Shown: piece after piece, positions 18,961 through 26,809 of the stretch
How the letters are laid out: the number at the start of each line of letters is the position of its first letter
Numbering within the stretch: position 1 is the first letter of the stretch
Source of the DNA: Thalassiosira profunda
Taxonomy: Eukaryota > Bacillariophyta > Thalassiosirophyceae > Thalassiosirales > Thalassiosiraceae
Assembly (NCBI GenBank): GCA_036939355.1
Contig: JALLAP010000180.1
Span: 1-26,809, forward strand
Direction of reading: 5' to 3'
DNA length: 26,809 nucleotides
Translations under genes and position numbers: made by a program
Notes under the pieces: model-generated
The model's database searches: none
What the model saw: only the letters and a program-made list of their open reading frames with translations
Told to the model about the DNA's origin: nothing

Positions 18961-19278
18961 TAGAGTTGGTACACTTCACTTCACGTGAGGGTCCGTGACT
19001 ATCACGCCTAAAGGGGGGGTGCCGTGAAGTGACAAGCGTGAATTCACGTGAAGCACTCCCTTCGCAAAGTCAGGCTAAGTTAGCCAATTTTCCGGGCGCT
19101 TCGCGCCTGTAAGCCCCCTATTAGCTACCATCGTCTGCTATATGTCGTACATGTAGTGCTAAATAGCCTACGTAGGCTTCACGCGTGACACGCGTGAAGG
19201 GGGGCGCGTGAAGTGAAATCACTTCACGCCATTTCACGTCTACACTTCACGTAATTTCACGCGCGTGTACCAACTCTA
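18961..19278. mobile_element. Palindrome-rich 318-bp MITE-like element
   Basis: Perfect 14-bp inverted ends TAGAGTTGGTACAC (18961-18974) and complement (19265-19278) bound the element. Flanks CCAAATAA (18953-18960) and CCAAATTA (19279-19286) agree in 7 of 8 positions and may be a target duplication of the hAT or Mutator size. No reading frame is present. The inside is dense in palindromes: TCACGTGA (18981-18988), TTCACGTGAA (19043-19052), GGCTAA/TTAGCC (19073-19085), AGCCTACGTAGGCT (19165-19178), 10-bp arms CTTCACGCGT/ACGCGTGAAG (19177-19199) and 11-bp arms GCGTGAAGTGA/TCACTTCACGC (19206-19229). Confidence 0.75.
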
Positions 19279-19454
19279 CCAAATTAATAAGGGTCTCTGA
19301 TTTCGTGACCCAAAATGTCCCCGCCCCGCCCGGGCTCCTCCTTCCAACCATCCTCGCGGCAGTGCTCAAAATCGATCGGCCCTCGCCCCGCAGCGCTCGC
19401 AGCCGCCTCCCATACCTCGCCACCTTCCCGGCGCTCCTCAATTCGATAGAGAAC

Positions 19455-20504
19455 ATGGTTGCAGTACACAAGGCGGCCACCTCGCCGCCCCCCACGACGG
19501 TTGCCGACGAGGAGAGCCAGGAAACGGTGCCTCTGGTGGACAAGCCCGCCCCGCAGGATGCAGCCGCCGCGGTCGAGGGGCAGCCCGCCAAGGGCGGAGG
19601 CCTCGGCGAATCGCCCCCCTTCTGGCTCTTCATGCTCTTCCTCGCGTCCGTGACGATGACGGTCGGCAACAAGTACGTCATGAAGGCGTGGGGAAACTTT
19701 GCAAACACGCTGACGCTCCTCCAGAACGGGACGGCGGTGGCGTACCTTCTAATATCGCGGCACCTCGGCATGTTGGAAATGAAGCCCATCACCGGACAGC
19801 AGTGGCGCGTGTTCCTAGCGACGGCGTTTTTCCTGACGATGCAGATTTTCACTTCTTTGAAGGCGCTGCCGTATGTTGCAATTGCCACCGTCGTCGTTTT
19901 CCGCAATACCTGCACGGTCATAATCGCCATCATCGACTACTGCTTCTTCGGGAACAAGTTCAACAAACTGCAGGTGGCCAGCCTCGCGCTCACGACGTGC
20001 GGAATGCTGATTTATGCGGGGCAGGACATCAACTTCGACCTCGTGGGATACCTCTGGCTGCTCGGGAACTCCGTCGCGACCATTGCCAATACGTTTTGGA
20101 ACAAGGTGTTCATCACCAAATACACGAAGGAGCTGAAGATACAGACTTCGTACGGAGTGAGCCTGATCCAGCAGATCGAGACGTTGCCCATCGTCTTCAT
20201 TTTGGCCGCCGCGAACAATGAGGGCGGCGCGTACATGGCGTACAAGCCCCTCGATGTGGCTGCCAAACTCACCATCCTCGCCACGTGCGCCGGCGGCGTG
20301 TTGATCGGAATTGCGTATCCGAAGTGCTTCTCGCTGCTGTCGGGGACGAGCGTTGTCGTCGCCAGCACGGCCAACAAGGCGGTGTCGATCCTCATTGGCA
20401 TGTGGCTGTTCGGGACGCGGCTGAGTTCCGTGCAGGTTTTGGGGTTGACGATTTGCGTCGGGGGCAGCCTGTGGTACGCCCTTGAGGGCAAACGGAAGAG
20501 GTGA
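19455..20504 (+). CDS. Nucleotide-sugar transporter-like protein of the drug/metabolite transporter superfamily
   Basis: The protein has 349 residues from ATG 19455 in one exon; the frame is open further upstream but has no earlier ATG with support. After a ~55-residue hydrophilic cytosolic start come about ten hydrophobic segments, beginning FWLFMLFLASVTMTVGNKYVM. Phrases typical of the SLC35/GDP-mannose-transporter group are present: SLKALPYVAIATVVVFRN, LTTCGMLIYAGQDINFDLVGY, and STANKAVSILIGMWLF, where ANK stands in the place of the LNK of the nucleotide-binding motif. Such proteins exchange nucleotide sugars for nucleoside monophosphate in the Golgi or ER, feeding glycan synthesis. The basic end GKRKR is compatible with ER/Golgi retention. 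The substrate is not certain; GDP-sugar is a guess. The MITE lies about 180 bases upstream. Confidence 0.83.
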   Translation: MVAVHKAATSPPPTTVADEESQETVPLVDKPAPQDAAAAVEGQPAKGGGLGESPPFWLFMLFLASVTMTVGNKYVMKAWGNFANTLTLLQNGTAVAYLLISRHLGMLEMKPITGQQWRVFLATAFFLTMQIFTSLKALPYVAIATVVVFRNTCTVIIAIIDYCFFGNKFNKLQVASLALTTCGMLIYAGQDINFDLVGYLWLLGNSVATIANTFWNKVFITKYTKELKIQTSYGVSLIQQIETLPIVFILAAANNEGGAYMAYKPLDVAAKLTILATCAGGVLIGIAYPKCFSLLSGTSVVVASTANKAVSILIGMWLFGTRLSSVQVLGLTICVGGSLWYALEGKRKR

Positions 20505-20816
20505 CAATATCCGGGAGAGTCTGTCGGTGGATCGACCAATTGAGACAAAGATTGGGCCGGAATTGTCTCAATATATTATGGTTCTAACCTGAACGTGCCC
20601 AAGTAGTAGCATAAGTCACATCTCGGGAAACTAGGAAGCATTTCAATCAGCTGCTAGCTTTATTCCTTTCTTCTCAATATGTACAATATTCACACCTCGG
20701 ATTGGCTCTATCCTCGCTTTCGCCTTGGCGAAGTTTCCCGCATGCCTTTATTCAATGGAAATATACACACCAACAGACGTCGCTCTTGGTCACAGTATCG
20801 TAGCTCTTGGTACCGT
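20505..20816. other. Convergent intergenic region with a 10-bp inverted repeat
   Basis: ATTGAGACAA (20539-20548) pairs perfectly with TTGTCTCAAT (20573-20582) across a 24-base loop, starting 34 bases after the transporter stop; it probably lies in the 3' UTR. The rest is AT-richer DNA with no supported gene. GCTCTTGGT occurs twice (20782 and 20803) near the end of the opposing gene. Confidence 0.5.
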
Positions 20817-21041
20817 CTACTGTCGGCAACCCTCGAGCGCGCAGCGCATGTACGCCTTGACGGCCACGCTGCAGTTAAAGCCCTCCGTCTCGCCGCTGTC
20901 GGAGCACCGCTGAAACAGACGGTAGGAGTCCGCGCAGCGCTGGATGCGGGGTGACTTGCGGGGATCGGTGAAGGGCGACCGTATTGCGGGAGCTGTCGGC
21001 GCCAGCCCTTTGGCGGGGCGGTGGGTGGAGTTTGATGGCAT
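20817..21041 (-). CDS. Small twin CX9C (CHCH-type) protein, probably of the mitochondrial intermembrane space
   Basis: A 74-residue frame runs from ATG to TAG. The C-terminal half has C36-x9-C46 and C57-x9-C67 separated by ten residues, plus C72. This is the twin CX9C hairpin that the Mia40 pathway oxidises in the intermembrane space. Aromatic and hydrophobic residues (Y40, L42, F43, Y64, M65) fall on the faces expected for Mia40 recognition and helix packing. The N-terminal half is basic, Pro/Ser-rich and probably unfolded. Families with this fold include respiratory-complex assembly factors and MICOS subunits; I cannot choose among them. The gene is divergent from the PheRS gene. Confidence 0.75.
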   Translation of the reverse strand: MPSNSTHRPAKGLAPTAPAIRSPFTDPRKSPRIQRCADSYRLFQRCSDSGETEGFNCSVAVKAYMRCALEGCRQ

Positions 21042-21553
21042 GGCGCGTGTTATTTCTCGGCGATATTATGGCACACGCCGGCCTTCTATTGCAACGCAGC
21101 GAGCGAACTCGTGTGATGTCTCGATGAGCACTGCTTTGTGACGCAATCAGTCGACGCCACTGCCGAGACTACTTTGCGATGGGCCAGGTCAAGCGAAATG
21201 AAATTGCCCGCGATCCCAGTGAATGTGGAAGCAAACTTGCGAGGAAGGTCCTGATGACTTGCCGAGGAAGGTTGTGCATCGATGATGCATCGTGCGTCGT
21301 GTTTGTTTTGGTGATGGCACACTGGCACCGCCTCGAGCGAGCTCGCGAGGGGGAAGCAAGAGGGGAGACACCAAACGCGTTTGGCGAACTCCTATTGATA
21401 TCCTTCGTGAAAAGAAGACAACTGTCGTGGTATTGGCGAGTATTCAAAACCAATACTTACCTACCCCTGTACGTGTACGAGCGCCTCTGACTCGGTGAGC
21501 GTGCGTCACACAAACCACAAATCGTGCTCACTTTTCCTCTTGCAAATTCCAAC
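21042..21553. other. Divergent promoter region between the twin CX9C and PheRS genes
   Basis: No gene is supported in these 512 bases. Palindromic words include GCGAGCTCGC (21338-21347) and GCATCGATGATGC near 21276. A TTGCAAA sits at 21540-21546, seven bases before the PheRS ATG. Confidence 0.5.
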
Positions 21554-22831
21554 ATGAAGATCGCCTCCCTCTCGGCCGCGGCCCTCGCGGCCGGCGGCTG
21601 CTGCCACGCCTGGACGGCGCCCCGGACCGCCTTTAGCACTCGCCCGGTCTCGCCGCGGGCAACCACCGCTATTCTCTCGGCCGCCGTCGAGGAATCGGCG
21701 GCCACCTACGCCGACCCCACCCGCTACCTGTCCGACCACCCCAACAACAACGTCCCGCCCCACATCGCCGCCCTCGTCGGCAAAGGGCTGCACACCAAGC
21801 CGGACCATCCCATCGGGATCATCCGGGCCAAAATTCAGGAGTATTTCGCGGGGATGCCCCACGAGTATACCGTGTACGATGCCGAGGATCCGATCGTGAC
21901 GATGACGCAGTGCTTCGACGACCTGCGGATTCCCCCGGAGCATCCGGGACGGAGCCCCAGCGACACGTATTACATTGACGACGAGACGTTGCTTCGAACG
22001 CACACTTCGGCCCACCAGAGCGAGCACCTGCGGTCCGGGGCCGACGCCTTTCTCTGCGCCGGAGATGTGTACCGTCGCGACGAAATCGATTCGAGCCACT
22101 ACCCCGCCTTCCACCAGCTCGAGGGGGTGCGCCTCTTTCCCCAGGAGGAGATGAAGGGCGCCGATGGACTGACCGGGGAGGAGTGGGTGAATTCGGATGA
22201 ATGCAAGGCTATTGGGGACGATCTCAAGACGACGCTCGAGGGATTGATGGACCACCTCTTCGGGGAGACGGAGAAGAAGTGGAGCGAGGATTACTTCCCC
22301 TTCACCGCCCCCTCGTACGAATTGGAGATCAAGTACGAGGGCGAGTGGCTCGAGGTGTTGGGCTGCGGGGTGGTCCACGAGGAGGTTCTCTCCATGGCCG
22401 ATCGGTCCGATCGTCGCGGGTGGGCCTTCGGACTGGGCCTCGAACGCCTGGCCATGATCCTCTTCGAAATTCCCGACATTCGCCTCTTCTGGACGGACGA
22501 CGAGCGGTTCCACTCCCAGTTCAAGGAGGGATCCATCACCAAGTTCGAACCCTACAGCAAGTATCCCCCCGTGTACAAGGACATTGCGTTCTGGATTCCA
22601 GAGGGCTTTGTCGAGAACGATTTCTTCGAGCTGGCGCGGGGGATTGCCGGGGACATTGTGGAGCGAATGGAGATGATCGACGAGTTCACGAACCCAAAGA
22701 AGGGAAAGACGAGCAAGTGCTACCGGATAACGTACCGGAGCATGGATCGAAGCTTGACGAACGAGGAGGTCGATGCGCTGCAGGACGAGTTGCGGGAGGC
22801 GGCCGAGGGTCTGGGCGTGGAGGTGCGATAA
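21554..22831 (+). CDS. Organellar phenylalanyl-tRNA synthetase (single-chain type)
   Basis: The protein has 425 residues in a single exon. The start MKIASLSAAALAAGG followed by CHAWTAPRTAF is a signal or transit presequence for plastid, mitochondrion or both. The class II core is clear: motif 2 region LCAGDVYRRDEIDSSHYPAFHQLEG and motif 3 GWAFGLGLERLAMILFEIPDIRLFW, here in outline. The C-terminal ferredoxin-fold anticodon-binding domain (FDX-ACB) runs from KYPPVYKDIAFWIPE to the end. This one-chain form is the monomeric organellar enzyme (FARS2-like), as opposed to the two-subunit cytosolic enzyme. It charges tRNA-Phe for organelle translation. The ATG was chosen because it opens the presequence directly. 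Confidence 0.95.
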   Translation: MKIASLSAAALAAGGCCHAWTAPRTAFSTRPVSPRATTAILSAAVEESAATYADPTRYLSDHPNNNVPPHIAALVGKGLHTKPDHPIGIIRAKIQEYFAGMPHEYTVYDAEDPIVTMTQCFDDLRIPPEHPGRSPSDTYYIDDETLLRTHTSAHQSEHLRSGADAFLCAGDVYRRDEIDSSHYPAFHQLEGVRLFPQEEMKGADGLTGEEWVNSDECKAIGDDLKTTLEGLMDHLFGETEKKWSEDYFPFTAPSYELEIKYEGEWLEVLGCGVVHEEVLSMADRSDRRGWAFGLGLERLAMILFEIPDIRLFWTDDERFHSQFKEGSITKFEPYSKYPPVYKDIAFWIPEGFVENDFFELARGIAGDIVERMEMIDEFTNPKKGKTSKCYRITYRSMDRSLTNEEVDALQDELREAAEGLGVEVR

Positions 22832-23235
22832 GAAAGGGTGTGGACCCGTTGTTGCAACGAGAGTATCAGTGGATAATGTTGTACTGGAGAGAGAGTGGCC
22901 AATATACCGTGGGGACAACGTGCTATCATGTGGAGACGTTCCCGCAATAAAAATGGTGAAGGATAATCTTGATACAAGTGACTAAGACCATATCGAAGAC
23001 TGTGGCAAATCGGGTCAGTAGTCTGAGATAGTAATGCCCTTTACACCACCTTCTCCTGTCTACAAGATAATGTAGAGTGCCTCGACAACATGTATTGAGA
23101 CTGTATGCACTAAGCCTTTTGTCTAGCTCATTGGCTGCTCTACTTTATCATGGATTAGCACTGCCTGGCCACACATTTAGCACATATCTCCGAGACCCTC
23201 CAATAGCTCTCTGGTTTCTTATCTCTTTGCATTCT
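22832..23235. other. Convergent intergenic region, nothing recognised
   Basis: These 404 bases hold the 3' UTRs of the PheRS gene and of the opposing repeat-protein gene. Small hairpins such as CGTTG/CAACG (22848-22860) follow the PheRS stop. No gene is supported. Confidence 0.6.
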
Positions 23236-26200
23236 CTACTGGAGTTGGTATTTGCTTCCCGAGGAGGTGACCACCAGGTCTCCAGACTTTGCACCCTTCT
23301 TCACAGGACTCGTCGTAATCCGCGTTCCGTTCTTGAAGTTCTTCGCGTTGCTGACAATACCAGTAATGCTCCCATCCGCGTTTTGCTTGAATCTGCTCAG
23401 GACGGGAACGTTGGCCGCCACCGCAGCAGTCTTCTTCTTCGGTGCACTGGCACCAAAGGAAAAGGCAGGCGAGGCTTTCTTCTTTGCAGGAGGCGAGGCA
23501 GCCTTGGCCGGCGCCGCCTTCTTAGCGGGCTTCGGGGCAGGCGACGATCCGCCAAAGAGACTAAACGTGCCACTTCCCTTCACCGGTTTCTTCACCTCGG
23601 GCTCCGGGGCAGCGGCTTTCTTAGCGGCGGGCTTCGGCGATCCACCGAACAGAGAAAACGTGCCACTGCCCTTCGACACCGCCTTCGTGGCAGCAGGCGC
23701 GGCGGACTTCGCCGGCGCAGCTTTTTTGGCGGGTTTGGGGGCAGGAGACGATCCGAACAGGCTGAACGTGCCACTTCCCTTAGCCACAGGCTTCTTTACC
23801 TCCGGCTCCGGGGCTTTGGCAGCTGGCTTAGGTTTGGGTGTTGAACCGCCGAAGAATCCGAACGACGATTGGGCCTTTTTCGCGGGCGCTGGAGGAGGCG
23901 CGGAAGCCTTGACCGGGGCGGCCTTCTTCGCGGGCTTAGGGGCAGGCGACGATCCAAAAAGGCTGAACGTTCCAGCACCCTTGGCAACAGACTTCTTTGG
24001 CGTCGAAATGGCCTTCGTCGCAGTGGGAACAGGCTTAGTGGCCGCCTTTACAGGGGCTGCCGCCTTCTTCACAACGGGCTTCTTCACAACGGGCTTTGGC
24101 TTGGGAGCAGCAGATGATCCGCCGAAGAAGCTGAACGACGCGCCCTTGGCCACCGGTTTCTTCGCCTCCGGCTCGGGGGCTTTGGCAGGGGCCGACTTTT
24201 TGGCAGGCTTCGACTGTCCGCCAAAAAGAGAGAAAGTTGGGCTCTTCTTAGCCGGCGCCGGCGGTGGTGTGGCGGCCTTCGCCGGAGCTGCCTTCTTAGC
24301 GGGTTTGGGGGCAGGCGACGATCCGAAGAGGCTAAAGGTTCCTCCACTGCTTCCCTTCGCAACGGACTTCTTTGGCGTAGAAATGGCCTTCGTAGCGGCC
24401 GGAGCCGGGGCAGGAGCGGGCTTAGCAGCTGGCTTGGGCTTGGAGGTGCCGAAGAACGAGTTCAGGGCTTCCGTCATCGCGTTGGGCGCCATGTCGACGT
24501 CCGACTTTTGCGGCGCGGCCGCCTTGACCGGTGCTGCTTTAGCAGGTGCTGCCTTCANCCTTCTTTTCCGCAACGACGGGTTGAGGAGCGGCCGGTTTGG
24601 GGGGCTGGACCTTGGGCGCGGCCTTGACGGGGGCCTTCTTCGGCGCAGCGGGGGCAGCGGGCTTGGCCACGTTGGCGAAGAGGTTGCCGAAGACGTTCGC
24701 GGGCTGCTTCTTAGCCACAGGGGGTTTGGGCGTGGCCGCAACGGGGGCCTCCTCGGTAGCAGCAGGGGCCGACGGGATGCCAATCTTCCCGAACACACTC
24801 TTGGGCAACTCCGACTTGGGAGGCACAGCGATGGTGGAAGGCCCGGTGATGGTGGATTCGATCTGGACGGCCCGGGCCGCCTCCTGCTTTGCCAGCGCCT
24901 CGCGAGCCTTCGCCCTCTCCATCTCAGCGGCAGCCTCATCCCGAGCACGGCGAGCGGCGACCTGGGCCGCCTCAGCCTCCGCAGCCGCCTTAGCAAGCAA
25001 GATGGCCTCCTCCTCGAGCGACGGTCCCGCAGGCTCCGGCGGCGGAACATCCTTCTTAGGCGCTGCTTTCTTAGCAGCCGCCTTCTTCGGCGCTGCTTTC
25101 TTCGCTGCTGCCTTCGGCGCTGCTTTCTTTGCCGGCGGCTTGGGCGTTTCGACCTTCGCCTCAGGCTTTTTCTCCTCTCCTTTCACCGCAGCTGCTTTCA
25201 CCTCCGGCTCCTTTTCCTCCACCTTCCTCTCCACAACAGGCGGTTCGGGCTTCTTCTCGGCGACAGGTTCGGGCTTCGGCGTCTCAATCACAGGAGCTGT
25301 ACATCAACGAAAGAGAGTGAGACAGTGTTCGCGCATGACACCAACAGCATCAAGGCCAAAAGATTCGCTTTGCAGCAACCTCACGCCATCAGGGATTTTG
25401 CACATCCCCTCCAACAAAACATAGACGCACTGCCACAATCGAACGAGCAAATAACTCACCCGGAGTCTCCGTGAGCGCCCGGTACTCCTCCTCAGTGCAA
25501 TCGGCATACTTGTTCAGCACCATCTCCCGCCCATTGTCCTTGGCGTACTCCTCCATCGCCAAAAAGTTGGACGAGAAGGTCGGGAACCGACTCTCGTCGG
25601 CCGCCTTGCCGTACTCCTTGCACCAATCCAGGTAGGCACTCCGCACCCTTGCCTCCCGGACGTCGGACGTGTCGATCGCGCCCCCGTCGGCCGCGATGCC
25701 CTCCATGGCGTCGAGGGCCTCCTCGAGCTCCTCGACGGAATCCATGCCGAGCTGCTTGGCGAGCTTCTCCTCCTCTTCCGCCAAGGCGTCGGCGGCCTCC
25801 GCGAGGGCGGTGCTGGCTTCGCTCTGGGCGGCGCTGGCCTCCATCACCGTCTCCAGGGCTCCCTTCTGGGGGGCCTCCTCGGCCGCCGCGGCCTCGAAAT
25901 CCGCGAGCGTCGGGGCCTCCCCGCTTCCGCCAGCCTGCGCGGCCGCGAACTCCGCCTCGGTCATGTCCCCGAACTCGTTGAGGGTCAAATCCTTGGGCCG
26001 CTCGGTGCCGTCGTCCCGGGCATTCTTGGCGGCCACCACGTTGGCCACCGTGAGCGCCTCGTAGTTGGCCTTGAAGTTGGCGAAGCGCCCCTCGTCGGGC
26101 GCCTTGCCGTACTGGGCGCACCACGCGTCGTACGCGAGGCGGGCGGCGGCGTCGTACGGGATGCTCACGTCGGATCCGGCGACCTCGACTTCCTCGGCGA

Positions 26201-26312
26201 CCATGGAGAAGCGGGGGGCGACGGAGCGCGGTCCGGTGGAGGCGGGGGCGAAGGCCTCGACGCCCGCGAGGGCGAGGAGGGCCGCCAGGGCGAGGGACCG
26301 GTAGTTCCTCAT
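23236..26312 (-). CDS. Plastid-targeted repetitive disordered protein with two I29-like domains and FSLFG repeats
   Basis: I know no named homologue. Exon 1 is 26312-25460, the intron 25459-25297 (GTGAGT donor, TACAG acceptor) and exon 2 25296-23236. One undetermined base at 24558 breaks the frame; omitting it gives a continuous protein of about 970 residues. Residues 1-23 are a signal peptide with EAFAP, so plastid import is expected. Residues about 58-122 and 221-278 resemble the cathepsin propeptide (I29) fold, with the ending LNEFGDMTEAEF and LNKYADCTEEEY, but no peptidase domain follows. A Glu/Ala coiled-coil-like stretch separates them. The next ~200 residues are Lys/Ala/Pro/Glu-rich. 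From 24.46 kb to 23.45 kb come ten F-x-L/F-F-G-type motifs in Ala/Lys/Pro linkers. The last ~55 residues (FKQNADGSITGIVSNAKNF) form a separate, non-repetitive domain. Function unknown; a structural or scaffold role in the plastid is inferred. Confidence 0.82.
23445..24465 (-). repeat. Array of ~100-bp coding repeats (F-S-L-F-G plus Lys/Ala/Pro linker)
   Basis: Motif-coding sites lie near 23452, 23550, 23645, 23753, 23850, 23953, 24122, 24222, 24322 and 24449. Most spacings are 95-108 bases, about 33 residues, and two are longer. The commonest form is GTFSLFGSSPAPKPAKKAAP; variants read FSFFGG, FGFFGG, FFGTS and FSFGAS. The linkers are basic with some Pro-Glu-Pro-Glu stretches. Confidence 0.85.
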
Positions 26313-26683
26313 TGTTTGCAATTGGTAGAGGACGCCGCCGGATCGATCGATGGCCGCCGTGCTGTGGTGTGGGCCGGCAGGCGGGGACGATGGGAGGGTC
26401 GTCGAATCCTTTGCCGGCTCTGCAAGGAAGCAACTTCAACGCGGAGCCACGCGTTGGCCGCGTGCGTGCGTCAGCTTGCTTTTGTGTGGCGGGAAGATGC
26501 ACCTTGCAAAAGTATCTTTTGAGCCTTTATGTCTGGAGTGCGTGGCAAAAAAGAGCCCGCAACCCGCAACGCCGCAAGCAAAGCTCTTTTCTTCAGACCC
26601 ATCCCACGCGATAGTCCTCGATCTGGCAACCTCGCAGCGGTGGCAAAAGACGTCCCATTACTACAATCTACTCGTCGGCAACC
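26313..26683. promoter_or_regulatory. Divergent promoter region of two plastid-protein genes
   Basis: No gene is supported in these 371 bases. Perfect inverted 8-mers AAAAGAGC (26549-26556) and GCTCTTTT (26583-26590) enclose CCGCAAC, CCGCAAC and CCGCAAG in a row. The region starts about 94 bases before the right-hand ATG and may hold regulatory sites; this is inference. Confidence 0.4.
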
Positions 26684-26809
26684 ATGCGAGCGCCTACGGC
26701 CGGCTCGTCCGTCATCCTCGCGGCCGCGGTCCTATCGCTGCGAGGAGCGTCGGCGTTCTCGCCGCCCGGAAGGAACGGAGGTGCACCCAGCGGTGGAACG
26801 CGTTCGATC
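26684..26809 (+). CDS. N-terminus of a plastid-targeted protein (3' partial)
   Basis: ATG at 26684 opens a frame of 42 codons to the window end. It encodes a basic start, a hydrophobic core (SSVILAAAVLSLRG) and ASAFSPPG, an almost ideal ASAFAP-type junction between signal and transit peptide. The mature protein lies beyond the window, so its function cannot be told. The gene is divergent from the repeat-protein gene, 371 bases apart. Confidence 0.75.
   Translation, partial: MRAPTAGSSVILAAAVLSLRGASAFSPPGRNGGAPSGGTRSI

Noticed and set aside
21506..22918. 470-residue open frame on the minus strand opposite PheRS
   Set aside because: The plus strand encodes a complete PheRS with all motifs; the antisense frame is His/Leu/Arg-rich and has no family features.
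23252..25474. 740-residue open frame on the plus strand opposite the repeat protein
   Set aside because: It is the mirror of a highly repetitive GC-rich coding region. The minus strand has the presequence, recognisable I29-like domains, correct splice sites and start.
1..26809. CRISPR arrays, tRNA, rRNA genes or bacterial-type operons
   Set aside because: I saw no spaced direct-repeat array, no tRNA-like cloverleaf and no ribosomal RNA sequence. The spliced genes and presequences make the DNA eukaryotic nuclear. A covariance-model scan was not possible here.

Overview
The window looks like nuclear DNA of a photosynthetic stramenopile (ochrophyte alga). Four observations support this. (1) There are many short GT-AG spliceosomal introns, 43 to 163 bases long. 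(2) Several proteins begin with a signal peptide followed by a Phe-containing transit junction of the ASAFAP type (EAFAP, SAFSP, DAFGP, DAFAT), the mark of a secondary red plastid. (3) There is a gene for the D subunit of Mg-chelatase (chlorophyll synthesis). (4) There is a GH16 enzyme of the type that acts on beta-1,3-glucans, and chrysolaminarin is the storage glucan of this group. I cannot assign a genus. A pelagophyte-like or related compact genome is a guess.

Layout, left to right. 1-4596 (+): 3' part of a large mosaic secreted protein (beta-helix region, EGF-like domain, five Cys-rich modules, GH16 glucanase). 4834-7301 (+): PrimPol-type primase-polymerase with all key residues. 7524-10301 (+): plastid-targeted ChlD in five exons. 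10336-11538 (-): mitochondrial-carrier-family protein with a plastid-type presequence, tail to tail with chlD and only 34 bases away. 11576-17238: a candidate 5.66-kb DNA transposon with 15-bp perfect terminal inverted repeats, a Harbinger-like DDE transposase (15191-16768, -) and a second unknown ORF (12060-14001, +) that carries a one-base frameshift. 17539-18673 (+): plastid-targeted PlsC-type acyltransferase. 18961-19278: a palindrome-rich 318-bp MITE-like element. 19455-20504 (+): nucleotide-sugar-transporter-like protein. 20817-21041 (-): 74-residue twin CX9C protein. 21554-22831 (+): organellar phenylalanyl-tRNA synthetase. 23236-26312 (-): plastid-targeted, very repetitive disordered protein with two I29-like domains. 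26684-26809 (+): start of another plastid-targeted protein, cut by the window end.

The host genes are individually transcribed and do not form an operon. At least six (ChlD, carrier, acyltransferase, PheRS, repeat protein, last partial gene) carry organelle or plastid presequences. The transposon lies in what would otherwise be a divergent promoter of about 340 bases shared by the carrier and acyltransferase genes. The small MITE lies about 180 bases upstream of the sugar-transporter start.

The observations most worth following are the two-ORF transposon and its unrecognised accessory protein, the MITE, and the plastid-targeted repeat protein. The last has a regular F-S-L-F-G motif every ~33 residues in a Lys/Ala/Pro-rich linker, an architecture that resembles scaffold or condensate proteins. 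All calls come from reading the sequence; no database search was run.
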